From the NCBI RefSeq assembly GCF_040054535.1, contig NC_090777.1, positions 16,595,001-16,659,000 of the forward strand: a stretch of 64,000 nt of DNA. Direction: 5' to 3'. The DNA is from Antennarius striatus (taxonomy: Eukaryota; Chordata; Actinopteri; Lophiiformes; Antennariidae). Positions within the stretch are counted from its first letter, which is position 1; the number at the start of each line of letters is the position of its first letter. Made by a program: the position numbers and the translations under genes. The notes beneath the pieces were generated by a model. It was not told where the DNA came from. It worked only from the letters and a program-made list of their open reading frames with translations, and ran no database searches. Positions 12,001 through 24,000 of the stretch are shown one piece after another.

Positions 12001-15000
12001 CCTTTGATACATAGTAGAGCTTTAAAAATAATCAGATATTTTACAGCAAGGCAGATATAGAGGCACTTATACCTAATGTGATCTTAAGAATTATAAGAAT
12101 CAGGGCAACTTCAGAAGACCAAAATTAAACCTTGGAGAACATCAGTCGTAAAAGTAGATTAGGAGTACGTTTGGTGGGATGTCATGATGCAGTTAATTTT
12201 TTTCTCCAGTCTATTAGTAATGCAAAGGAGTCATCGTTTAGCAAGAGTGTTATTAGTGATAATGGTAAATATAAACTTAATCACATTTTACACGACACAT
12301 TTCATTATTTTAGAAGTGTGGCGTTTGTTTCATGCAAAAGTTTCTGTTTATTGTTATATAAATGGATTAATCGCTGATGAAGGAAAGCAGTCTGTAGATG
12401 TTGAGCATTCTTCATTGACATTTGTAGAAACCCAGACCAATAAAGCGTCTAGTTTCATTATATGCCACATGGTACCTGGTTTCAGTCATCCTGTTTTGCA
12501 AGGTGTGAGATGCTGCACCAGTTACCCTCCGGCAACGTGGAATATGATGGGGCACTGTCGCAAGCTGCGTTTGTCATGCTTAAGTTGATTCCAGGAATCC
12601 CTTGACAGGTGTTTTGGCCCAACACCAAATGCGTCTGGTCTGATGAAGGGTGCAGAGAGTGCAAGTGTCTGGCGTGTCTGCTTTCTTTGTGCCTGTCTGC
12701 ATTATTTCAAATGGAAAAATATAGAAAACAAGTAAACAAATGGATGCTTATTTCTTTAAGTGATGCAGGGCTCAACAAAATGAAAAGCTGGCTTGCCTAA
12801 ATAATTAGATTTTTTTATGTGGCTGGTAAATTTAACCTCTCATTTAAAAAAAAAAAAAGCTTATTGCTACATTCCTGTCAGCAAAGATTGCTATTGCATG
12901 TGCTGGGTCACCGTTATGAAGACACTTCATAGGCCAGTGTTTTTCCTGCTATAATAAGCCTAGATATGTCACGACAGCCTATTATCCTTGACACAGTGAG
13001 ATGGGTCTTCATACACGTAGGTTTTCAGCCAACTTTTACATTTTTTTGCGCAAACACAGTATTTGCTATTTTCATTTCACTTTTCATGTCAAGAGGTTTT
13101 GCTCTGGCATGGTTTGGGCTTTTTTTCTGTCAATTTCAACTTTCCCTTGTATAGTATCTAAGTTTGTGCTGATGAGTTTACTAAAAATAACAAGGATCAG
13201 ACTATGATACACAGTTTGATTTGACCAAAACTGATTGTAATATTGAAGTTGTGCTGGCGATGGCAGTAAGACATTCCACATCAGTGCTCCTGGTAAAGAG
13301 CTCTGCTGAGCTCAAGTCTTTTTGGAACCCTGACACCCTGCCTTCAACACTGTGGACACAGTTCTAATTTAATTTTTTTCATTGTTTAAATATTTTCACG
13401 GCAATTTTCTTTCTTAAACTATTTAAACTATCAAAAGCACATGTCAGTTCCTTTCTCTTCCTTCCACCTATGGTGGCCATTTTTCAAAAACCCATTACTG
13501 GCAAACCAGGCAGTGGCCACCACATTTCCAAGAGTGATGTGAACTTACCTTCACCCCAACACAAGATTTCATTAAGGCTATGCCAGACGGGTGTTGGTGT
13601 CGGGTTAGAATTTCATCCTCACTCATAAACAGCCTGCTATATTAACTTGTTTAGGGACAGCTGTCTGTGTGTGTGTCTGGGTGTCTCTTTGTAGCCCTTA
13701 CATGATGCCCCCCCTCCGTTATTTTTTTTTTTTACCTCTAAACACAATCCCTCTACAATTTCCTTTTTTATAGGTACCTAATGATTTATGCAACTATCAC
13801 TGCGACAGACAGAGATGGTGCATCAGCCTTTTGTGTAGACAGGTGTTTGAGTGGCCTAGACAGTTTACAGGTGTGCACTCGTTTTCTAGCCTGATAGAAA
13901 TGGACTTGAGCTGATCCACAAAGATTTCAAGGTAGGTCTTCTATGGAGACAGACATATTAAAAACAGCTGCTATCAAATATGGGATGGCGCCGTGTCACA
14001 GACTTAATAGAAAGTCGCATAGCTGAAGCCCAGCCTGTGTATTAAGAGACATTTTGCAAGTCATCTCCTGTTTGAATTCCATTTGTTTATCTTAAGACCT
14101 CACAAAATGCCACTCACACATCCATGTTAATCCACCTTTACCAGTGCAGAGGTGATAAACTGACTCTGTAGCCAAGGACACAGTTGAGTTTCACCTCTCT
14201 AATGGTTTTTACATTGTTGGGATCGGATTAGCAATAGCATTCTTGGCCAGTACTGCTGGAGCCTTGCTAACTTGCAGCATTGTTGGCAACAAGGCTACCG
14301 GACAAAACTGCAAATGTAGGCAGCTGCTGTGCTGCAGTGTGGGACAATGGCTCGCACATACCCACATGTGGCCTGCTAGAGGCTCCAGTTCCTTGTTAGA
14401 ATCATGAGGCTGTAACAGGAGAAATAAGCTATATTGGTTCGAGATGGCACCCGATGTGGAATGCCCGCCGTCTAATCCTCTGATGACAGATAGGTCTATG
14501 AGGCATCAAACACACTCGGCCATTCTCTCGCACCGGCTGACGCTTGCGGCAAGAATGCCTGATAGTTAAGTTTATATTCCAGCTTGCTGTCAGTGACTTT
14601 GGCCTCCAGATGATGGTCATTATCATATTGCCCACAGGATTGACCTGTTGGGAATGTTACCTAATTCTGTAGGGTTTTATTTGAAAGATTCTAAATAATG
14701 CGTTGATAGACCTTAAAAGATCAGTAAGAATGTCATAAGGCTTCACAACAGCCACGTTCTGAATTGATGATTGGCAGTGCCTCCACTGCATTTTAGTAAA
14801 AAGAAGAACCATAAGTGTTTCCTAATGTGGAATCCTTGCAGATGTAATCTTTAAGATAATACTAAAATAACGAAAAAGATGTCTGCAATTACAGCCCGTA
14901 CTGATCACCAGTTCCATCTATGCTAATCCCGGCATAGATGTGAATTCTTCCATCTCTCATGGATAAACAGCAGCTGCTGTATTGGAGTTCTGACTTTTCA

Positions 15001-18000
15001 AACTCCCCCTTCGACCCATCGTAGAGCTGCTGCTCACCTTGGATGAAGATAGTTCATCTAAAGTGTAGCTTTACCAACTAAGGATCTTATTGCATACCAC
15101 TCCACATGAAAAAACATTTCTCACCTATTTTATCCACAGTACCCCCCTCCGCCTAGTTTAAAGTTACGTTGCATTTCGTGTCTTGATCTCCCCACATTCC
15201 CAATGTTGTGGTTTCAAGGAATCTAAGAAGTGTAAGCATGTTTGTATTTGAGCAATGTTGATATTGGTTACCATGACACTAATTCGTGGGGGATGTCCAG
15301 GGAGAGTGTACTGAGGTGATATTACAGGGTCTACACAGCTGGTTGTCTTGACCAAACAGGAAGGTTGACACTTCAACCCAGTTAGGTGACAGACGTCCCA
15401 GTTCAAATGTCCGTCTGGACTTTGATGAAAGTCTGGTCACCTCAGAACTTTCAGCACGGCACATTCTCACATTTGACATGCGCTGCTAAGAGTCTTAAAT
15501 TTCCATTGACAAGTAGTATTTTTGTAGAACAATTTATTATTTGTATCTCTACAAGTTTCTCTGCAGAATATCTGACTGATATGATGCTCTAAATCTTTTG
15601 ATTAATTTGAGAATGATAGCATCGGCTTGAATGATGACATCCGAAAGGGTAATTTAACAGCATGGCCAACATAACATAATGTACAAAATTCAATATCTGC
15701 TTGTTTCATTCAATCTATATTTACTATTTCTAAGCTTTATTACTTTTACTATATAACAAAGTGATGCACATCTCACATCTCACACATTCATGGTCAGACT
15801 AGACTGCTTGCACTTTCATTATTCTGGCTGTCTTTACCGTTGTGCACAGTGGAGTTGGTTCTGACTACCATTGCAAGTTGTACTGAAGATGGGTACGGAC
15901 CAAATTAGATGATTCAGCTACTATTGTGATCACAGTAGTCACCTGCAGAAACCAAATGTACAGTATATGCATTGTGATTAATGTTGATAGAAATCAATTT
16001 TATTAATCCCCTATAGCGGAAATTATTTACTAACTCTACTATTAGTATTCTGGAGAAATATATGATTGATAGAATTAGTGCAGCCCATGAAGCCATAAGC
16101 TTCATAGAAACAGATTTTTTTTCCAGATACTCTGAATCTTTTGATGATATTATGGATTGTAGATGATGAAAACCTGAAATGCCTGCGATTGCACATTGAG
16201 AAATGTTATGAAACATTGCTTTTGGACTATTTGCCCATCCAGATAATCACAAACCTAAGGTTTTTTTTAAAAATGTGCTGCTGGTATGACGTTCAAAATA
16301 AGAATATGTTTACAAAAATCAGTTGGGTTAATGGAGTTCAGCATTCTTTAGTGCTTTTATTTTATTTAAACTCATTCTAATTGAATTGAATACCAAAAAG
16401 AATTGATATATTATCACATTCGGTTTTTTTTATCCACAAGTGGTTTTAGGTAGCATGCCATGTTTCTTTTCAGTGTGGATTGTATGACCAAAATATAATA
16501 ATAATAATAATAATCTATACTTTATTCATCCCTCTTGGGGAAATTCTTTTTACACTCACACATGTACATATACAGTATGTGTTAATTACACACACGGGGT
16601 TACAGGTTACAGGCCCCCTGAACACAGCACACACTAGGGGCCTGTAGGCATGCAATTAGTCAACAGAGAGGACATACAGTGGTGCAAGGAGGCGGAGTGA
16701 CGGGTTGCGCACGAGGGTCGCGCCCCAATGAGCATCTTGTAGGGGGGACGGCGCCTTGCTCAAGGGCGCCCCGGCAGTGGCTAGGAGGTGAGCCAACACC
16801 TCCCACCGTCAGCTCACACTCGGTTGGATGTTCTGGCGGGAGTGGGATTCGAACCCCCGATGGCTGGGCGATCCTGTCTTTATCGTCTTCAAGATGATTG
16901 CTCTACCGCTGAGCCACTGCCGCCCCAAGAAAGATTTTTGTTAACTCCCCATCGGGGAATCGAACCCCGGTCTTCCGCGTGACAGGCGGAGATGCTGTCC
17001 ACTGTACTAATGAGGATATACAGGTCCTTCTAAAAAAATTAGCATATTGTGATAAACTTAATTATTTTCCATAATGTAATGATAAAAATTTAACTTTCAT
17101 ATATTTTCAATTCATTGTACACCAACTGAAATATTTAAGGTCTTTTATTGTTTTAATACTGATGATTTTGGCATACAGCTCATGAAAACCCAAAATTCCT
17201 ATCTCAAAAAATTAGCATATCATGAAAAGGTACCTTACACAAGCTATTAACCTAATCATCTGAATCAACGAATCAACTCTAAACACCTGCAAAAGATTCC
17301 TGAGGCTTTTAAAATTTTCCAGCCTGGTTCATTACTCAAAACCGCAATCATGGGTAAGACTGCTGACCTGACTGCAGTCCAGAAGGCCATCATTGACACC
17401 CTCAAGCAAGAGGGTAATACACAAAGAAATTTCTGAGCGATAGGCTGTTCCCAGAGTGCTGTATCAAGGCACCTCAGTGGGAAGTCTGTGGAAAGGAAAA
17501 AGTGTGGCAGAAAACGCTACACAACCAGAAGAGGTGACCGGACCCTGAGAAAAATTGTGGAACAGGGTCGATTCCAGACCTTGGGGGACCTGCGGAAGCA
17601 GTGAACGGAGTCTGGAGTAGAAACATCCACAGCCACCGTGCACAGGCGTGTGCAGGAAATGGGCTACAGGTGCTGCATGCCCCAGGTCAAGCCACTTTTG
17701 AACCAGAAACAGCGGCAGAAGCGCCTGACCTGGGCTACAGAGAAGCAGCACTGGACCGTTGCTCAGTGGTCCAAAGTACTTTTTATGATGAAAGCAAATT
17801 TTGCATGTCATTCGGAAATCAAGATGACAGAGTCTGGAGGAAGACTGGGTAGAAGGACATGCCAAAATGCCTGAAGTCCAGTGTCAAGTACCCAGTATCC
17901 ACATGTAGTGATGGTCTGGGGTGCCATGTCAGCTGCTGGTGTTGGTCCAGTCTGTTTTATCAAGGGCAGTGTCCATGCAGCTAGCTATCAGGAGATTTTG

Positions 18001-21000
18001 GAGCACTTCAATCTTCCATCTGCTGAAAAGCTTTATGGAGATAAAGATTTCATTTTTCAGCACGACCTGGCACCTGCTCACAGTGCCAAAACCACTGGTA
18101 AATGGTTTACTGACCATGGTATTACTGTGCTCACCTGGCCTGCCAACTCTCCTGACCTGAACCCCACAGAGAATCTGTGGGATATTCTGAAGAGGAAGTT
18201 GAGAGACACCAGACCCAACACTGTGGATGAGGTTAAGGCCGCTATCAAAGCATCCTGGGCCTCCATAACACCTCAGCAGTGGCACAGGCTGATGCCTCCA
18301 TGCCACGCCACATTGAAGCAGTCATTTCTGCAAAAGGATTCCGGACAAAGTATTGAGTGCATAACTGAACATAATTATTTGACTTAGTTGACTTTTTTTG
18401 GATTAAAAACACTTTTTTTATTGGTCAGATGAAATAGGCGAATTTTTTGAGATAGGGATTTTAGGTTTTTCTTTACTTTTTTGCAGAAATCATCAATATT
18501 AAAACAATAAAAGGCTTGAACTACTTCAGTTGTGTGTAATGAATCTAAAATATATGAAAGTCTAGTGTTTATAAGTACGTTACAGAAAATAATGAACTTT
18601 ATCACAATATGATAATTTTTTGAGAAGGACCTCCATCCATCCATCTTCCACCGCTTATCCGTAGTCGGGTCGCGGGGGCAGCAGCCTCAACAGGGAGCCC
18701 CAAACTTCTGTTTCCACGGGCACATCCACCAGCTCTGACTGGGTGATCCCAAGGCGTTCCCAGGCCAGTGTTGAGATATAATCCCTCCACCTGGTCCTGG
18801 GTCTGCCCTGAGGTCTCCTCCCAGCTGGATGTGCCAGAAACACCTCCCTAGGGAGGCATCCCGGAGGCATCCACACCAGATTCCCAAACCAACTCAACTG
18901 ACTCCTTTCCACGCAAAGGAGCAGCGGCTCTACTGGGAGCCCCTCGTGAACAGCAGTGTTTCTCACCTTATCTCTAAGGGAGACACCAGCTATCCGCCTG
19001 AGAAAGCCCATTTCAGCTGCTTGTATCCGCGATCTCGTTCTTTCGGTCATGACCCATCGCTCACGACCATAGGTGTGGTTAGGAACGAAGATTGAACGGT
19101 AGATGGAGAGCTTTGCCTCTCGGCTTAGCTCCCTCTTTGTGACAACAGTGCGGTAAAGCGACTGCAATACCGCTCCTGCTGCCCCAATTCTCCGTCCAAT
19201 CTCACGCTCCATTGTTCCCTCACCCGTGAACAGGACCCCAAGATACTTAAACTCCTTCACTTGTGGAAGGACCTCATTCCCCACTTGGAGAAGGCAGTCC
19301 ACCGGTTTCCTGCTGAGGACCATGGCCTCAGATTTGGAGGTGCTAATCCTCATCCCCGCCGCTTCACACTCGGCTGCAAACCGGACCAGTGAGCGCTGCA
19401 GGTCACAGGCTGATGACACAAACAGGACCACATCATCTGCAAAAAACAGCGATGCAATCCTCAGGCCACCAAACTGTAAAGCCTCCTCACCACGACTACG
19501 CCTCGATATCCTGTCCATGAAAATCACAAACAGAATTGGTGATAAAGCGCAGCCTTGGCGAAGGCCAACAGCTACTCGGAACAAGTTCGACTTACTGCCG
19601 AGAACCCGAACGCAGCTCTCACTTTGGGCGTACAGGGATTGGATGGCCCTGTGGAGAGGCCCCCTCACCCCATACTCCCGCAGTACTTCCCACAGTATAT
19701 CCCTGGGGACTCGATCATACGCCTTCTCCAAGTCTACAAAACACATGTAGACTGGATGGGCATACTCCCAAGCCCCCTCTAGGATCCCTGAGAGAGTAAA
19801 AAGCTGGTCCGTTGTTCCACGACCAGGACAGAACCCACATTGTTCCTCCTCAATCTGAGGCTCGACAATGAGAAGGACCTGTATATGTAAATGTGTGTCA
19901 TTATGCTTATAATAAATTTTGTATTTGTATTGTGTCATACCTGGCCTCTTATTGATAACTGTGTGATAGCATCAGCAGCTTTATTTGTGAACAGCTTAAC
20001 ACCCTGGCAACTGAACGGTAGTACAGACCACGGATTCTCTTACAGCGGTCCAAAGATTGTCATGTGCTCCTTGACACTTGAAGGGCAAGATACCACACGT
20101 TGTACTGGTCCTTGGGTCAAAACGTACTGCAGCACTGGCTGAAGGCCACCTGCTTTTGTTGGCATCAGGCTTGCTGAAGTGAAACTGGTGGGTATCTGAA
20201 TGACTGCTGTCAAAACTGAGCATTAACACATGTGGCCTCTTTGTCATGCCATCTTCAGGCCAGATAGTCTTTGGCGCTGGTTCTCATTTGTTGGTATGCA
20301 CACTATCTGCTGGCGATGCAACTCACTGTTAATTTGTCACACTTGTAGCAAACATGTCTCACATTACATGTTGGCTACTAATTGAAACAAACGCACTTTC
20401 CTGTTATGTTGAGATGTTGTTATTAATTTGTTACTTTCATGTGTGCTCAAGTCTCAATGTAATCAGCATAAACCTTTTTGATCCCTGTTAGTGTCTGCAA
20501 TCCTTAAACTAAAGAACGAATTCCCTGGAGAAATACAATGATGGATAAACACTCCACTGAAGGTCTTACCCGGATATCCATCTCTTGATTTCATTAGGGT
20601 TCAATGTCTGGGTTCTATATCCCTCACAGCAGTTTATCATAGACACAAAGCTTTATGTTCACAGCTCTTAAGGAGTATGATGAGTCGCATTTGCCTTGAC
20701 GGTTGTCTGGATCTATCCAGCTGACAGACAAGTTGTTAGGTGGAGCGGAGCTCTTCATTGGACTCATGGCCTGCTTGATCCAACTTTTATTAGGTCATTG
20801 TTTATGTCCAGTCTCCTCATGCAACACTTATTCGATAAGAGCTACAGTTAAAATTTTCTTAATACTAACTTAAACCCAGTTGACATTCATAACCCTGACA
20901 TCCGAGCTCAACATGTGCATTAAATGCTTTGTAGCTTTTTTAGTACATTTGCTCATTGTGCTTAAACCTGTAGTTGCCTCTTTCTGCACACTAGTAGTTA

Positions 21001-24000
21001 AAGATTATACTATATTACAATATGTAGTTAAAGATTAGATTATACTAAATTGCAATATTGTTAATATTGCAATATCTGCTAATCACATAAACTTCTCGGA
21101 TTTATGTGGCATAAAAATTTCCAATGAATAAATTTCCAAATTTCAAAACATAAAAACAAAAAAGTTGCAAAATCAATTTATTTATAAAGCACGTTTAAAA
21201 CAACACTGAGTGGACACAGAGTAATGTGTTTCACAGAGTGGAACATTTCATTCATTTTCTATACCCGCTTCTTCCGCTGTCATGGGTTGTGGGGTTGCTG
21301 GAGCCTATCCCAGCCAACTGGGGGCCTGAGACTGAGAACACTCCAGGTGTGACGCAACGTGGAGACGGACAAGCACTCACACCTATGGGCAATTTCAGAC
21401 CAGCCAATTAACCTGAAGTGCATGCTTTTGGAGGTGGGAGGAAGTCGGAGAACCTGAGAGAACCCACGCAGACACGGGGAGACCATGCAAACTCTACAGA
21501 GTGGCACGCAAACCCGGAGCTGCCTTGCTGTGCGGCGACAGCGCTACCCACTGCGCCAAGTTTAAAGAAAATGGATAACATAACTGAGAAACAGAACAGA
21601 TTTACACTGATAAACAATATTAAAGTCTGCAATGGTTGTAAACAATACTGTTAAACACAGGAATAAAATAATGATGAGATGAGAGAAGCTAGTGAGTGAC
21701 TTATGAAGAAAGTTACAACGTTTGCCCGCTAGAGGGCGCTATGATGGTCATTTTCTCAGCTGGGCATCTCATTAGTAACTCAATAATGACACATTTACAG
21801 GACTTTTATCCAAATGTTTGTGTCATGCATTTCTTTAAAAATAATCCTTGATCTATAATTTAATATGTGATGTTTAAAGTTCCCAATCATTTTTAAATCA
21901 GCTTCCCAAATTCCTTGAATCACCAACCTGGATGTGTTAATTTGAATTTCCTTGCAGAATGTTGTTCTTGTCATTTTTACCCTGGAGATGGTTTAATGTT
22001 TTTTGTGGGGTTTTTTTTTCTTCTTTCATGCCTTGACAGCTGAGAATCACTGTCTGGTCCCTGTGCACCAAAGCTGTGTCTTACATCAAGTATCCCAAGA
22101 CATGTCAGAAGGGTGAGTATGACAATAACACTGTTTAATTTATTTTCTGTGGCTCATGAATCCACATGTAGGCATCAGCAGGACTATCTGAGGACAGGGG
22201 CGGTGATCTGAGTGCCCTGGCATGTTCCATGAATAGCATGCCGTCCTTTACCTTGTGGCACGACTGTTCCTCTTCGCTGACAGCTGTGCGCCCCTTCAGT
22301 AAATGGGGCATGCTCCTCATAACAGGCCTGTCAGCAGCAGGAGAAAAATGATTGTCTGTTACTCTCTCCATTTTCTGCACGCTATACCTTGGGTTCTTGT
22401 AAAAAAATTCTCACAGTTGTCGTACAAATAATATGGCCATGATAGTGACATGCTACTGACCTGATGGTGCCACACAATTATATTTGATAAATGTCTCGAG
22501 TGTCATGTATTAATTATCAAAGTAGACAACATATAAGTTGAGAAAGGCTGCATCAGTTGGTACCGTGTCATTCTAAAAATGTTTCCCTCATACTTGTAAT
22601 TATTTGCCACAAGTTGAGGTTGCCTATAAAATTATACAGTAGCTCTCTCCGGTTGTTGTCACACACAGGTTTGGATTTTAGCAGAGATGGCTGCTATATG
22701 GCCTTGGCTGAACGCCGTGACTGCAAAGACTATGTCAGTGTCTTTGTCTGTGATGATTGGCATTTACTTCGGGTAAGTAGGATGTTACAAATTGGAGTTT
22801 GTCTGTACATTTCTGTACAGTTTAGTTATCCAGCAACAGTAGAAGTAAATTACATTTGGGTAACCATAAAGACATGTTTACATGATTTTGTGTACATGGC
22901 ACAGGTGTTTTTTAGTCTCTAGTTCCAATCATAGACATTTGATTTAGTTTATCCTGTATTTAGCCGGGACGGAACCACTGAGACACAAGATCAGTCCTGG
23001 TCAAGATGGTAGCACAGACAGTACTTTGTGACTTACAAAATACTTTTAAAAAAATGATATATAATATTTTATAATTTACAAACTGCTCTGACAAACAATG
23101 AAAAGCTGGGAAAGTAAAGTAAAAACAGAAAGCACAAAGTTCTAACCTTAACGCCTCAGGGCCGGAGATTTTAGCCTGGACGTTGGTTCAGCCAGACGAG
23201 CCCCACCCATAGATCTACAATTATGTGTTGGCTTATGGCGGGTTATCAACTTTGTTATGTACAGTAGTTTGGAGCCAGACCCAGACTCCAATGCTTTGAA
23301 GAAATATTCTAAAATGAACCAGGATGTTTGATGATGTCACAATGATCAAAATCAAAATGATGTTTCTCATTCCGTCTTGTTACTATAAAGATAGTTGCTT
23401 TTTCTTTTTTAATGTAACACACAGCATTTTGAGACTGAGACGCAGGACCTGGCAGGATTGGAGTGGTCTCCCAACGGCTGTGTGCTAGCAGTGTGGGATA
23501 GCTGTCTGGAGGTTGGTCGTTTTCCAGATAGACTCTACATACAACAAACTATATAATCGGTTATCTTTGAAGTTCCTGCATGAAAGCTATATTTTAAACA
23601 ACAAAAAACCCCGTCTGTTTACATGTCAGAACAACAGATAACTATAACTTGAGTGTGGTCTCCATGACATCACCCCTAACTTTTGAAAAGTTAATAACAT
23701 GAACAATGTCTATCTATTTACAAAGCTGAGTGTAACTTATTTAAGTTACACTCAAAGCTGAGTGTAACTTACATAAGAGACTCTTCAACTCCAGCAATAT
23801 TGCAGTTGTCAAAACTTTAATATTTCAGTTTTGACAACTGCGATATTGCTGGTGAGTATGTAATAGTAGCTTTGTTTAAAGTGTATGTGTCATCTCCACA
23901 GTACAAGGTGTTGCTATATTCTTTGGATGGTCGCTTGCTCTCAACCTACAGTGCCTATGAGTGGTCGTTAGGTGTAAAGTCTGTTGCCTGGAGCCCCAGC

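Larger units (their letters stand above)
17021..19881 (+). mobile_element. Tc1-like (Tc1/mariner) transposon, TA-flanked, interrupted by a LINE
   Basis: The left end reads CAGGTCCTTCTAAAAAAATT and the right end is its inverted copy (ATTTTTTGAGAAGGACC...TG), both flanked by TA, the target site of this superfamily. An inner terminal-repeat copy recurs at about 17205-17227 (CTCAAAAAATTAGCATATCA). The core contains a decayed transposase. The right terminal repeat is split at 18632 by a 1.2-kb non-LTR insertion, so uninterrupted element length is about 1.6 kb. Confidence 0.93.

Noticed and set aside
12184..12588. 134-codon plus-strand open frame in wrap73 intron 4
   Set aside because: No known motif and not required by the wrap73 frame, which closes directly from 10877 to 22040.
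17464..17865. 133-codon minus-strand open frame
   Set aside because: It is the antisense shadow of the Tc1 transposase region.
19226..19750. 174-codon plus-strand open frame
   Set aside because: It is the complement of the LINE reverse-transcriptase frame, whose plus-strand reading has no known motifs.
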